This document shows, one piece after another, positions 25,246 to 36,784 of a DNA stretch of 42,274 nt (position 1 is the first letter of the stretch; each line of letters opens with the position of its first letter). The notes beneath the pieces were generated by a model. The model had not been told where the DNA came from. It made no database searches and saw only the letters and a list, made by a program, of their open reading frames with translations. This stretch comes from Seison nebaliae (Eukaryota > Rotifera > Pararotatoria > Seisonacea > Seisonidae), in the NCBI GenBank assembly GCA_023231475.1, contig JALJEE010003095.1, positions 1-42,274 of the forward strand, read 5' to 3'. Made by a program: the position numbers and the translations under genes.

Positions 25246-27131
25246 ATGACGAACCGATTGATTCGAATTGAAAAATTCGATAATCATCTCAGAGATTATA
25301 TGGTGGTACTACTCATCGCCATTTGTAGTTATTGTGTGTCGTATTTGTTGTTAAGAATGACGAAAGAGAAGAAAGAAGAGAAAGAATATTATTTATCGAA
25401 TGATCGAATCAGTTATAGGATCAGTGTATGGATTTGCACTTTCGCCATTTCCATCACCATCATCACATTATCTCTTCCAATTATCATCGTATTGAATAAC
25501 GAGATCACACAAGAATCATTCACATATGATATCTGTTATTGGTTCCAATGGTGTAATAAGAATTTCATAAAGATTCTCCAAAATTATTTGGCATATTCAT
25601 CTTTCATTTCTTTATTCTTCTTATTACCATTCGCCTATTTATTTCTGGAGAGTGTGGGAATTACATTCTTACATCAACGACCACTATATCCGAAACGACC
25701 GGAGTCAGTTCGACTGAAAATTATCGAGACAATTCTCTTCTTCTCATTGTTCATTCTGATTCTTATCGGATTTCTTTACTTCTCTTCAAGAATCTTCCAA
25801 ATAAGTTTCTCCGTCAAATTCTCGATGGAATTCTCATTTCTCATACAAATCTATTCGTTCATCTTCACATTAGTCTTGCCATTCTTTACACTGACGAAAA
25901 CGTTCAACAAGATCGCAACACGAATCTATCGAGGAATTGTCAAATTGAATTTGAAGAAATTTGACTCAACATATGAGTTGATTTATGAAAATCAAAAGAA
26001 AAAAAACAATGAATTCCTTTTCCATCAACTCAACGAAAATCGACGGAAGATATTGAAGAAAGAAAATAAGAATTTCCTTCTACTTCTTCTTTTGACTGTT
26101 CTAATTGTTGCAATTTACTTCATTATCATATTTCTGGTAATATGGAAAATCTTCAAAATTATCCATGATAATAATCGAGTTCTTTATCATCCTCATCATC
26201 ATTGGAATTTATTGAAAGATTTCTTATACAATTTCCTCATATTTCCTCTAATGGTTTTCTGCGTGAAAGTGATCAAGAGCAAATTATTCTTATCATCTAC
26301 AATTCTTTGGACGAAGAATCATCAATCATCAACCAATAACAAATCGATAAATTTGTGGAATAAAAATTTCTTTATAAATTATTTCACTCAACAAATATCA
26401 TCTAATGCATGTTTATTATCCGAAGATGAACAACAACAATTCTTTCACGAATTAATGACAATTATATTCTCAGTCTTCTTCGAAAGTGTCATCTGTTTCT
26501 CTTTCTACATCATCTTCTTTTATGGTTTCTATCGTTTACAATGGTTCGAAATCATCTCACCAAAATTTACGAAAACGACAATTGATCAATTGATTTGCAA
26601 TTGTTCATTAATTCTCTTCATTTCAAGGAGTCTTTACATCCTTCTCTCTATCACCGGTTAGTTTTATAAATAATCTCTTTTATTAATTAATTAATATTTT
26701 TAGGAATTTCTGACGCAACATATTCTGATAATGATATTCCATTTCAATTCGAATCAATCGATTTCGAATTCGTTTATAATTGCCTTTTATTGATCTGTTT
26801 GGTATGGACGATTAGCGAATATGTTATGATTCCCATTCAACTCTTCACTTACGCACAGTTGAATATTAATCGAAGAATATTTCATTTTTTATACAATCGT
26901 TTCAATTCTTCCGTGGATTTCCTCCAAAAATCATATGAATATGTTCCAGGAAGAATGAGAAAAGAATACGAGAGAATCTACAGTAATTTCCTCAGCATCT
27001 CTCAAGGTTTGAAAGAACCGATATCTTCTTTTCTACCTTTTCAACATGAAATCAGTTCCACTTTTATCCTCACAAACACGAATCATTTTATTAACGACAC
27101 TCGACCAAACACTCTCCCCGCAACCGAATAA
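25246..27131 (+). CDS. LMBR1/LMBR1L-family multi-pass membrane protein
   Basis: Two exons, 25246-26656 and 26704-27131, join across a 47-nt intron (donor GTTAGT, acceptor TTTTAG) to 612 aa. Many hydrophobic segments are visible, starting with VVLLIAICSYCVSYLLLRM and the run from RISVWICTFAISITIITLSL. The pattern, plus FFLLPFAYLFLESVGI, GFYRLQWFEIISPKFTKT and the near-C-terminal NCSLILFISRSLYILLSITG, matches LMBR1/LMBR1L (lipocalin-1-interacting membrane receptor family). Those proteins have about nine TM helices and a long cytoplasmic loop with coiled-coil character. The family proteins (about 490 aa) are shorter; here the loops and the tail are expanded. LMBR1L functions in lipocalin uptake and Wnt receptor turnover in mammals; the role here is not known. 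Confidence 0.85.
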
Positions 27132-27323
27132 TTGTCTTTAATTTTTTTCTTTTAACAAATTTCTGTTTGCCCATTAATTTATACGCATCTCTCTCTCTCT
27201 CTCGGCGTATTTTCAGTATATCACGAAATTTTACATTTTTATTTCATTTTTAATAAATTCAAATTTAAATCGATTTCTAATAGAATTTCAACTTTTCTTC
27301 TACCGTCCACAAGGGAGAATCGA
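27132..27323. other. Short intergenic space with (CT)n run
   Basis: A CT dinucleotide run lies near 27189-27202 between the LMBR1-like stop and the dsRNA-binding gene ATG. The two genes are head-to-tail on the same strand. Confidence 0.4.
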
Positions 27324-28806
27324 ATGGATTCGGTCGTTTTATTGAAAACACCAATAAACTTCTTACAGGATATCTGTTCTCATCTCCATACGAGTTGTAA
27401 TTATGTTTTTGATCGATATTGTCAGAAAACATCCAAATTTATTTATCGAGCAATTATTAAAGATTTAGTGGCGGTTGGAAAAGGTTATTTTTTTAATTTT
27501 AATTTTTATTCTAATTATTCTCATTGAAAAATATTTGTAGCAAGTACGAAGAAATGTGCAAAACAACAAGCGGCATTTGTTCTCATTACACAATTATTTC
27601 AAGAAAATATTATTAAGGAGACAGATGAAATATCATTGGAATTATTAGACGCTTCATGTCTAGCGGAAGAAGATAATCAAGTGTTTTATGAAGGAAATAA
27701 TTCTGATGAATTTTCAAAAAAATCATTAAATTCTGTTGTGAAATTGCATGATTTATGTCAACGATCGGCATTACCGATGCCACAATATCATTTCGATAAT
27801 TTAACGATATCGTTCGAATTAGATTCATCATCAAATGGAATGATCGATTTCGAGAAATTAATCGAAGATAAGAAAGCAAAAATTCTGACGATTAATGATA
27901 TGGCTATTTCACCTGATGTAACGATGACTAATCCATCAGACTCTTCCAATCAACAACGATTGACGACGGCTAATTTATTTCGATGTTCACTTCAATTGAT
28001 TAGTGAAGGTATTGAATTGGAGAGTTAGTTTTATTCCTTTTCTTTTCCATAATTTTTATTTGCGGCATGTAGGTTATGGGAAGTCGAAGAAAATTGCTAA
28101 ACGAAAAGTTGCTTATAAATTATTAAAAATGATCGATCACGTTGAAAAAAATGAAGATAAATCGAATAATGAGAAGAAGGATGAAAAGAATTCAACAGAA
28201 AAAACGAAACATTCCCTCAATAATGTGACAAGTGTGAATCGGTGGGTACAACAACTTGAATCATGTCCATTATTACAACAACTTTTACAAATGAAATTAG
28301 TTTGTGATTCAATTGGAATTGATGAATCGTTAAGAACATATCGTCAAGTGAAAGATAAAGTTATCAATAATTTTGTTGAGAAATTTTTAGAAGAGAAAAA
28401 GATTTCTTTGTATTATTATCCGTCATCGAATGATCCTGCAAATATTGCACTTTTCGCTCAATTAGATACCATTCCACCAATGGTCTTCGATGCTTGTGAT
28501 ACGAATATTGAAAATTGTTATCAACTAATCAAACGGAGAATGTTACATCATATTCAAATGTTACTCTTACCAAAATGGACGACAATAACACAATGGGATA
28601 TCAAAAATACGATAACGGATCTATTGAAAACGGTTGTGACGAATAGTCAGGGAAAGATCGACGAAAATAACATACATAAATTATTGTCCAATTATCAATC
28701 GGTACAGGATAAAACAACAACAATGGTAAAGTATAAGTGGAAACGACATAGTAATAAACCGTTTTATTCTGTATCTCATCGACATCACAAGAAAAGGAAA
28801 TTTTGA
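27324..28806 (+). CDS. Double-stranded RNA-binding protein, family unclear
   Basis: Three exons, 27324-27483, 27541-28008 and 28073-28806, give about 453 aa. Two dsRBD-like units can be seen. The first starts at the N-terminus (TPINFLQDICSHLHTSCNYV) and ends GKASTKKCAKQQAAFVLITQ across the first intron. The second starts KLHDLCQRSALPMPQYHF and ends EGYGKSKKIAKRKVAYKLL across the second intron, with an insert between. The lysine helix that grips the RNA phosphate backbone (KKxAK) is present in both. A C-terminal region of about 220 aa is helical, ends in a basic stretch (HRHHKKRKF) and is unrecognised; no DZF, RNase III or deaminase domain was seen. Candidates are DGCR8-, TRBP- or Staufen-like proteins; order and spacing faintly recall DGCR8, but this is weak. 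Confidence 0.7.
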
Positions 28807-28928
28807 AGAGATTGATTTGTAAACATTTTATTATGACAACATTTTTACACTGGAAATAAAATTTTCTATTTCTTATCCAACTGTTAATGAGGATATTTAT
28901 CATATGATAAATGATGAAAGAAAAGTAA

Positions 28929-29228
28929 CTAACAAGAATTTTGTTCTCCTAATTCAGTATATTCTTTTGCTTTGTTCAACAATGATTGTTTCGTCTCATC
29001 TAAACTTTCACCAATGGCTGGAACTATTTTCGTCAAATCCTTTTGTAAATGATGATATTCATTCAACATCTCCATCGATGAAATTGCTAAACCCAATTTT
29101 CCTGGTTTGACATTGTGACTCAACATTCCCAATAAACTAGGACTTCCTGTTCGAGCATCTGAAAGATTTGAAAGAAATTGATTTTGATATTGAGTTGATT
29201 CAAATTTCAATTTTAAATTAACTTCCAT
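28929..29228 (-). CDS. Small helical protein, function unknown
   Basis: 99 aa, single open frame, not recognised. It is hydrophilic, without signal or TM segment. The second half looks alpha-helical with heptad-like spacing (SSMEMLNEYHHLQKDL, then SLDETKQSLLNKAKEYTEL), as in small adaptor subunits such as BORC or BLOC components, but no family match is claimed. The stop lies 122 nt from the stop of the convergent dsRNA-binding gene. An alternative reading exists: a TTTCAG at about 29163 could be an acceptor, in which case the first 20 codons would be intronic and the 5' exon would lie upstream. Confidence 0.45.
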   Translation of the reverse strand: MEVNLKLKFESTQYQNQFLSNLSDARTGSPSLLGMLSHNVKPGKLGLAISSMEMLNEYHHLQKDLTKIVPAIGESLDETKQSLLNKAKEYTELGEQNSC

Positions 29229-29761
29229 ATGTCAAACAAGATAAAATTAGAATTAGGTAACTGATTGATAATTTCATATTGTAGAGAAGGAAATGAATAA
29301 ATGTCTGTGAATTTCTAATTTGAGTTACCGACAATTCCTTACTTATACATTTTTATCATCATCTGATAGACTAGAAATTATGAGAAAATATTCAAATGGT
29401 TTTTATGTGGGAAGTTGAATCATTATCTATTACTTTATTGATACCATGAGGTAATGTTTATTTTGTAATTTTTTCAAAAGACAGAACAACTCAAGAAATA
29501 GTTTTATAAAGTGAATAAACATTCAGAATTTGTAGAAAATTATAAAATATGCTCTATGAAACGGAAACAGAGAAGAAGGAAAAATAAATATAAATTTTCA
29601 GTTTTATCCAACAGAAAACGTTAATAGAATAAAAATATTAAAATTAATGAATATTGTCAATCGATAATTGTTGTGTTTCTTCATCTTTATCTATTTGACA
29701 ATTGTTTCCCTTTTTTTTGGGCGTTTGTTAATTTTAATGTTGTTTAAGTTCATAAAATTCA
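29229..29761. other. Intergenic between small helical gene and DEG/ENaC gene 1
   Basis: 533 nt, AT-rich; no frame or structured element recognised. Confidence 0.4.
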
Positions 29762-32214
29762 TTAAAATTTCTTGGAAGGACAACTACAATATCTCCCGAA
29801 AAAACGACCCAACACTATGAACAGAGTTTCAACGAATTGGATAATTGTTATGAAACTCATTCCGGCACACAAACCAGTGAAACCACCAACTAATCCTAGA
29901 AATGAGTTTTTGAATTTCACTTCAAGAAAAGTTTTGATTAACCCAAAAAATCGATTATTGAATATTTGGGTGTTTGAATTGATACCACTGCAGCTAATTC
30001 ATCATAGTAAATTCGAACGCCGATTATATTACTCCTAATAAAAGAGAATATAAAAACAAAAGAGTAAATGAAAATTTGATAAACTTCCAATTATTTTCTG
30101 TCAAACAATAATAACTTGATATATTGTCCGGTGATGCAGAATAAGTTCCAGAATCGAGTGGTATATTATTAGTAATAGCACAATCCAATTCCTTAATTTT
30201 TATATGAGAAGAAATTAATGCATTTGAAATTGGTTCACTGGTAATTTTTGGGGAATAGTCTTTAAAATGACAGGCTGGTGTGGAACAATCCTTACAAGGT
30301 TTTGATGGAATTCGACCTTCTTTTGTTCCAAATAGACATCTCAAGTCGTTAAATGAAGCACAAGCTTTCGTGAAGTAATCGTTATCAGTGACGATTCTCG
30401 GATCATCATAAGCTAAACAGCCACAATTCTGTTCAATGTTTGTAAATAGACAATCCATGTTACATCCAAAAGTTGTAAATTTATCGAATAAATCGAGTTC
30501 AATTAATTTGTCACAATTCCCACCAACTTCCTTATCTAATAATGTTGTCTAATAGAAGAAGTTGACAGAAGCGAAAGAATATGACAGGAAAACCGTTAAA
30601 TTCTGTATCTCCACATCGGACATCATTCCTGGTTCTAATGACAATCCTCGAAAGTTGATTGCTGGTGGTTCATCTTCGTGATGTATAATTAAATCGATTC
30701 CATTTAAACTCTTTCCCATTATTACTTGATCAAATTGATTATATGTTTCCGAATTGATTAACATCGTTATGCCACCACCTGTTTGACGGAAAAGAAAGTG
30801 CATAATAATTTTCTATATTTTATTTTAACTTTTATTTGGAATACTTTGTTTAAAATTTTTGTTTAACTGATAACAAACTCCGTTAGCAGTAAAGATTTTA
30901 TCGAAATCCTACTAACGTTAAAAATTGATTAAGGTCAATGTAAATTCTAACGTCAATCGTACAAGTTTCACTACCAATTTGACAACTAATTAGATTGTTG
31001 TCTAATGTCCATGCATTATGCGCGAGAACACTTTTCAAATTGATTTGACTTACTAAATGAAAGAAAACTGAAAATATGAACAATTCTCAATTGACTAACG
31101 ATATCCAGATAGAACTCTCTTCTCCATATAAAAGAATGCTTGATATAAGAAGATTGCGAATAGAAATTTCCTTGATTCCTTCAAAGTCTCAAAAGTTACT
31201 ACCTAAATGAAAGTGAAGTGATTTTAAATTCTAAGTGATCTACTAACAACATCTTCTGCATATCTAATATAAAACAATGCGGTTGTCATTCCCGTAAAAT
31301 CCATTCTTCCCGTCATTTCTACGATCTGTTCATAAGAAACCTGAACTAACGGAAACCATTTATGATACCATATCATCTCCATGCACAAGTCCGCCTAATT
31401 CAAATTTAAAATAAATTGATCCAGTCTGAAATAATAAGTTACTAATAACCTTTGCAAATAATATCATATTCTCTGCTGTCATATTCGCCATCACTGCCAC
31501 ATCATTCTGTTTATAAAATTTAAAATACCACACGAGCGTCATACCATCCACTATAGTTTCCACACAAGAAGACATGGTAGTTACTAATAATATTCCTTGG
31601 ACACTTTCTTCTTCATTAAAACGTATTTTCAGTTGAAATTATAATTCTTTTTAAAAATGCATAAAAATTTAACTAATCTTGACTCTTAATATATGAAAGC
31701 ATATATTCACTTCCTTCGTCTAATTTATCATAATATTCTGTCTTTGTAAATTTATTGAAACTATCCATATGTTCCAAAACACTTAGCACGGGTAGTTGTT
31801 GTGAAATTTTATCTTTTCTTAAACTGTCGATAACGGAGGAAAGTTTAAAATAATCATAAATTAAAAGATTTCAAGCGAATAAACCTTTGAGTGGAACATA
31901 ATGTAATAACGGGTAAACTTAATTCTGTAGAGAAAGTCTTCTCCGTTACTGTCGTCGTTAATTTTTGATTGAAGTAAGCGTCGGCATAAATATAAGTGAA
32001 ATAAGATGCACCAGCGAACGCTAAAAAATCGATAAGAAAATGATGAGGTTGAAGACGAACCTATACACATCAAGATAATCCAAAACACTTTCCGCAAAAT
32101 AGATTTTGAATCTAGCGCGAAATCTATAATATTCAATTAAAGATTAAAATAAAATTTGTGAGAGATAAATTAACCTGTCCCGTCAACATTCAATTTAATA
32201 TCAATCTTATACAT
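29762..32214 (-). CDS. DEG/ENaC-family sodium channel subunit 1 (many tiny introns)
   Basis: Amiloride-sensitive-type trimeric cation channel subunit: two TM segments and a large Cys-rich ectodomain. At least ten exons. Clear ones: 32214-32175, 32123-32061, 32020-31885, 31823 onward, one ending 31450, and 31394 onward. An intron lies at 30951-30909, and the last two exons end at 29943 and span 29895-29762. TM1 is ILRKVFWIILMCIAFAGASY, followed by LSLPVITLCSTQ (the F-P-A-V-T-x-C equivalent). Later come FTANGVCYQLN (the G-x-C-Y block), a palm/finger segment with DEPPAINFRG, the thumb cysteines of FGCNMDCLFTNIEQNCGCLA, and TM2 DFLGLVGGFTGLCAGMSF with GMS at the selectivity-filter position (usually G-x-S). 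The cytosolic N-terminus lacks the His-Gly gating pair that the neighbouring channel has. Internal exon joins between 31674 and 31450 are uncertain. Confidence 0.85.
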
Positions 32215-33209
32215 CAGTAATATCAATTGGTAATTATTTGTGTTTAAGCTGAGAGAAACTTGCCCAATTTATACTAAAATTAGAAATATTTATTTCGTGA
32301 CTTCCAAATTCTACGTGAAGTAGAGAACTTTTAAATTAATGGAACGAAAATAAACAATTTTTTGAGAAAAAGATGTTATGAAAATTAACTTCATCTAACA
32401 AGGGAACTTTGACTGCGAAGACTGACAACAAAAAAAACTAAAAGTGGAATTATTTACAGCATTATGTTACAAAACATATTAACGATTCAGATTATGCGTG
32501 TGATGCATAATAAGTGCACAATTTAATTAAGAGCTTTTAGGGTTAGCTAACCATTAAATGCATATTTGGGATATATGTATATGTTTTAAATTTTCTTTTG
32601 AATTCTAATGATCGAACTTCCCTTGTAAGAGAACAAATATGACATAGAAGAATTTATTTCGTGCGTATCAATTGTAATTTCGAAAAATTCTCCAGTTATT
32701 GACCAGTTACAGCAAATTTGATGGAAAATATTGGAAGTTCCACAGAATACACTTTGCTTCACTCTTAAGATTTGCATTATTTCTCACACTGATAACGTCA
32801 AAATTTTATTTATTTATTTATTATCTTTTATATATAATTATATAAGTTTTCTGTAGAAATGTTGACAATTTCGATGGTTGACAAACAAAATAAACAACTT
32901 CTTATTTTTATTCGATGTAATGGTCCAAAATGAACCCAAATGGATATTATTATCATTGGCGAAGAACGGTTAACGGTTCAATTTTGACAGTAATTCGATT
33001 ATTAGCAAGAAATTTTAAATTGAGAATTACACCTTTCGAATTTTCAAAGAACAATTTTTTTGAAACAGTTCATGGAATTAATTAGAGTTTTATTTTTTGA
33101 ATAATTCTTCATATTTCTTAAATGAAACGGTTTAATAAATAATCGATTATTTTTATTTTCCTCTTATCATTTCTTCATCTTCGTTTGATATTTAGTAATT
33201 GAAATTTCC
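32215..33209. other. Intergenic upstream of DEG/ENaC gene 1
   Basis: About 1 kb. A minus-strand frame at 32586-32777 (63 codons, starting MQILRVKQSVFCGTSNIFHQ) has no known relative, no signal peptide and no confirmed exon partner; it is listed as doubtful. The rest is AT-rich. Confidence 0.35.
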
Positions 33210-33537
33210 TTAGAAACCACCTTCTTCTTGAAGAATGGGCCAGATACCTGGAAATTGAAAGAAAAAAGTTAAGTCGGTTAAGGAAATGATGTGAACCGTA
33301 AAGAAAATATAATAAAGTCCCGATATTGGTCGCCATAATAAAGAATAACATCACAAAACAAGTGATAGGAACACTAGAAAAAAGAATTAATAATTAAGTG
33401 AATGGAATAATTATCTTTAACTGTCGATAAGGTCCACGGAAATTGAATCCACAACAACCATTACGACAGGACAGACAATTCGTTGGAACGTTGTCGTCGT
33501 ACAATTTCTTCGCTTGATTATATCCGTAATCACTCAT
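33210..33537 (-). CDS. Small single-pass membrane protein with N-terminal Cys cluster
   Basis: Not recognised. Three exons, 33537-33422, 33373-33297 and 33247-33210, join in frame to 76 aa; introns are 48 and 49 nt with donors GTTAAA and GTTCAC. The N-terminal half is soluble and contains five cysteines in 12 residues (CLSCRNGCC near residues 20-28 form the core). The second half is one TM helix (PITCFVMLFFIMATNIGTLL) followed by a short tail, YGIWPILQEEGGF. It sits between two divergent DEG/ENaC genes. The Cys cluster next to a membrane span could be a palmitoylation or zinc site. An in-frame upstream extension without ATG exists, so a further 5' exon cannot be excluded. Confidence 0.6.
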
Positions 33538-33976
33538 GCCGTTGTGAAAAATTTGATATGTGTTAATAATAAAGTTCTTGAACAATCAAACTTCTTTGAA
33601 TATGAGAAACATTCTTTTGTACTGAAATTTCATTTGATTCTCCTAATTAATTTTGAATTTATGTCAATCTCTTTTTAATTATCAGCATCTCATTAATTCC
33701 TGTTCATGATTAAAATCACATCGTTTCTTAATTAATTTCTCATGGAATCCTTCTGAAAAATTCTTCTTTTATTTTTTTATTTTTTTAATATGATGGAAGG
33801 AAATCATTCATGATTAAATGGGAAAATATTCGTAAAAATTAAAATTCTCTTTTAAAATAACAAATAAATAAAAATTATTAATGGATTGAATGAATCGTGC
33901 ATATTAATATAATTTGAAATGAAACAGAATAAAAATCGAAGAATTTCTCATTAATAATCGTAAGTTCCATTAAAAA
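33538..33976. other. Divergent promoter region, small TM protein / DEG/ENaC gene 2
   Basis: 439 nt, AT-rich with T runs; likely holds both promoters. A GTAAGT lies near 33960, 17 nt upstream of the DEG/ENaC 2 ATG. Confidence 0.35.
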
Positions 33977-36583
33977 ATGACTTTTCAGGATTTTGCTTCG
34001 AAAACATCAATTCATGGATTATCATGGATATCAACATCGTCGAATAAAAAAATGAAAATTTACTGGCTCATCATCTTACTGGGTATGATTGGATTCCTCA
34101 TATATAATATTTTTGAGAATGTTCAACTTTATCTCTCCCATCCAACTGATACTGAAATTCTACAAATACGGGAACCTGTCCAATTTCCACAAGTCGCTTT
34201 GTGTCCTGATAGTCCGTTAAAATTTCTGTTCTATTAAATAGAATTTGAATTATTTTTAAGAATTCAATATTTTCACAATGTTACTGAGAATAATTTAGAG
34301 ATTTATCGCGAATATTTCTATTTTTATCATAATGTGATTGTCGAGTTGGAGGAAGTGTGTGATGAAGAGAAAACGAAAAACTTCGTTATAGGAGAAAACT
34401 TCAGTTGTGTTCATCGTGACTTAGATTTAGATCCTAGTTCATCCCTTGCAGTAACACCGTTGAAAAGGTATCAAAAGTTATATGATCAATTGAAACAGAA
34501 AATTAACTCAATAATTTCTAATTATATGAACAAATTCGGAAAAGACTTTCTCGAATTTTCATTCATCATCTTGTCGTTAGCTGAAATTGAGAAAGGAAAA
34601 GTAAAAGAAAACTCTTATTGTACCTTATATATGAAATATTCGACGTATGAAGAAATAGTAAAGGATGGAATGGAGAATGAAATGCCTTCCGAATATTTAG
34701 CAGTCGATGAAATAATTCGGTCGTTCGGATTGGAATGCGATTATTCTTTTGTTATTATGGTCAATAGATATCCAAGTTCAATTTATTATTCCCCTGAATC
34801 ATTCTTATTTTAGTTGGTTTATGAAATAGATTTCTTTAAAAATGAATCAGTTCTTTTATGTAAAAAAAAGATGTTTTTGACGAAATGTATTTATCTTCTA
34901 TTCTTCTCCGAAGTACTCGAAACTTTTCGTCACGATTATAGTCAAGAAATTTATTATAAAAAAGGAAACACTTTGAAAGAAGAATCGTTTGAAGAAACAT
35001 GGAACCGATTTCGTCAAATAGAAAATTTGTTAGAGAAATTTGCATATATCAAACAACAAATTATGAAGGAGAACTTCTCACCAATTCCCACGTTCACCGT
35101 ATTGAAAATGATCTATATTAATTTAAGACGGATAACCTTTCTCAAATATAAGAAAGAAGATATTATCAGAAAAATTCAATCAAGTTAATAATGTTCTTAT
35201 GATTTCAATTGACGATTTTCAATTAATGTAGCAAAATTTAATTTACAAGAATATTTTGAACATTACCAAAAATATTCATTGGATCATATAGTAAATTGTG
35301 TATATCGAGGGAGACGTTGTAAGCCCGATGTTTCTTTCATTACTTCTTCTCTTAACCTAATAATATTCTAGGAATTATCTGTAAAATTGTCAGAAAAAGG
35401 ACCATGCATCATATTTTCAGCCAAAGATGATTGGAGTTATAAAAATTCCTTAGAAGTTTTGAAAAATGTTCTAATAACTAATTCTTCAAATTGTTCCTTA
35501 TAACAGATATTAATTGATATGCGGTCACCGTTTGTCTTGGCCAGTACATCCATACATGGTGATGATAACACTGGTGCGTTGACATTGAAAATCTCACCAA
35601 AAAATGATAGTATCATTTTTTCCCCATTGGAATTACAATTACCTGAAGCTTATTCAACTACCGTATTATTGAAAGGGAAACAAGTTATTAAGCCGATTTC
35701 GAAATATATCCATTATTATTTTCCATCCAGATGGTATTGGAATCGAAAAACAATAAAAAATGTGAACGATCAGAAACTGCGGATAATTTGTATAAATGTT
35801 ACGAGAAATGTTTAGTGAAATATATCGATGAAAAATGTCATTGTTACCCGTTTTTCGGTTCATTCATTGTAGAAACGTCAACAGGGAAAGTCTAATTTTC
35901 AATTTTCGTTTCAGAAAAAAAAGAACCAACATGTACTTTACCAGAAGAAATCAATTGTTATTACGCAATTCACAGTTAAAACTTCAATTTCAATTTCTTT
36001 TAAATTTAATCGTGCACAGAATCGTTTGATGTCAACCAACATTGTAAATCCTGTAAAATGAAATGTACACATTTCTATTATAGAACATCGTTACAGAATT
36101 CTCAATTACTTCTAACCAGTCAAGACAAACAATTATTGAATAAACGAAGATATAAATGTAAAGAGATCAAAAAGAATATTACAAATACAAGATGTTCCAC
36201 TGATCCGACTGACATGTTCATTTTGTTACAAACATGAATTACCTCTCCTATCTTTTCCACTTACAGTAAATCACTTGCAAGAATAAACATCAAATTTAAG
36301 AATCCTTTCTATCTCAAACTTTTCCATCATACCATCGTCGACATTTATACAACCTTCAGTTTAGTAAATTGAAATAATGAAAGGAAATAATTATGATTTT
36401 TAGGTAACGTCGGTTAGTTAATTATGAAAATAATTCAAATAAGTATCAAAAATTCTAGGTGGCACCATGGGTTTATGTATTGGAATGAGTCTAATTAGTT
36501 TGGTTGAAGTGATGGATTATTCAATAACGTATATGTTGATGTGGTTACAGAGAAAGAAAAAACTGATTAATGTATTCAAATAA
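33977..36583 (+). CDS. DEG/ENaC-family sodium channel subunit 2
   Basis: Second DEG/ENaC gene, opposite orientation to the first. Exons include 33977-34215, 34261-34759, 34814 onward, a segment around 35350-36240, one ending 36358, a 9-nt microexon 36404-36412, and 36459-36583. The cytosolic N-terminus has the gating His-Gly (SIHGLSWI), then TM1 (YWLIILLGMIGFLIYNIF) and EPVQFPQVALCPDSP. The ectodomain shows KCYEKCLVKYIDEKCHCYPF (thumb) and NQHCKSCKMKCTHFYY. TM2 is VGGTMGLCIGMSLISLVEV with GMS at the filter, as in gene 1. The start is ambiguous: in gene 1 an intron ends just before the homologous DFA residues, and here a TTTTCAG also precedes DFA, so the ATG at 33977 may lie in an intron and the true first exon upstream. 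Some internal joins are unresolved. Confidence 0.83.
36404..36412 (+). other. 9-nt microexon in DEG/ENaC gene 2
   Basis: GTAACGTCG lies between a TTTTTAG acceptor and a GTTAGT donor. Including it restores the TM2 entry (TTFSNVGGTMG) and joins frames on both sides; reading through without the second intron meets TAG at once. Confidence 0.65.
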
Positions 36584-36784
36584 ATGAACTGGTGATGCAA
36601 TATTACCCAACCATTGACATGAATGATAGTTACGCGGAAGCTTATGATTGATTTGAGAGTAGAACATGAGAATTTTTTATGACTTCGTTAAATTGCCTTT
36701 AAAAAATAAAGTAATTTTAAATCGTTTCTGTTCAATTTCTAATGCTTCGTTTCTGTTAATTCACTTTAATTTCACCTTTCCTTT

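Noticed and set aside
32586-32777. 63-codon minus-strand frame between channel genes
   Set aside because: Starts with an ATG but has no known relative, and I could not find flanking exons; could be chance or a remnant.
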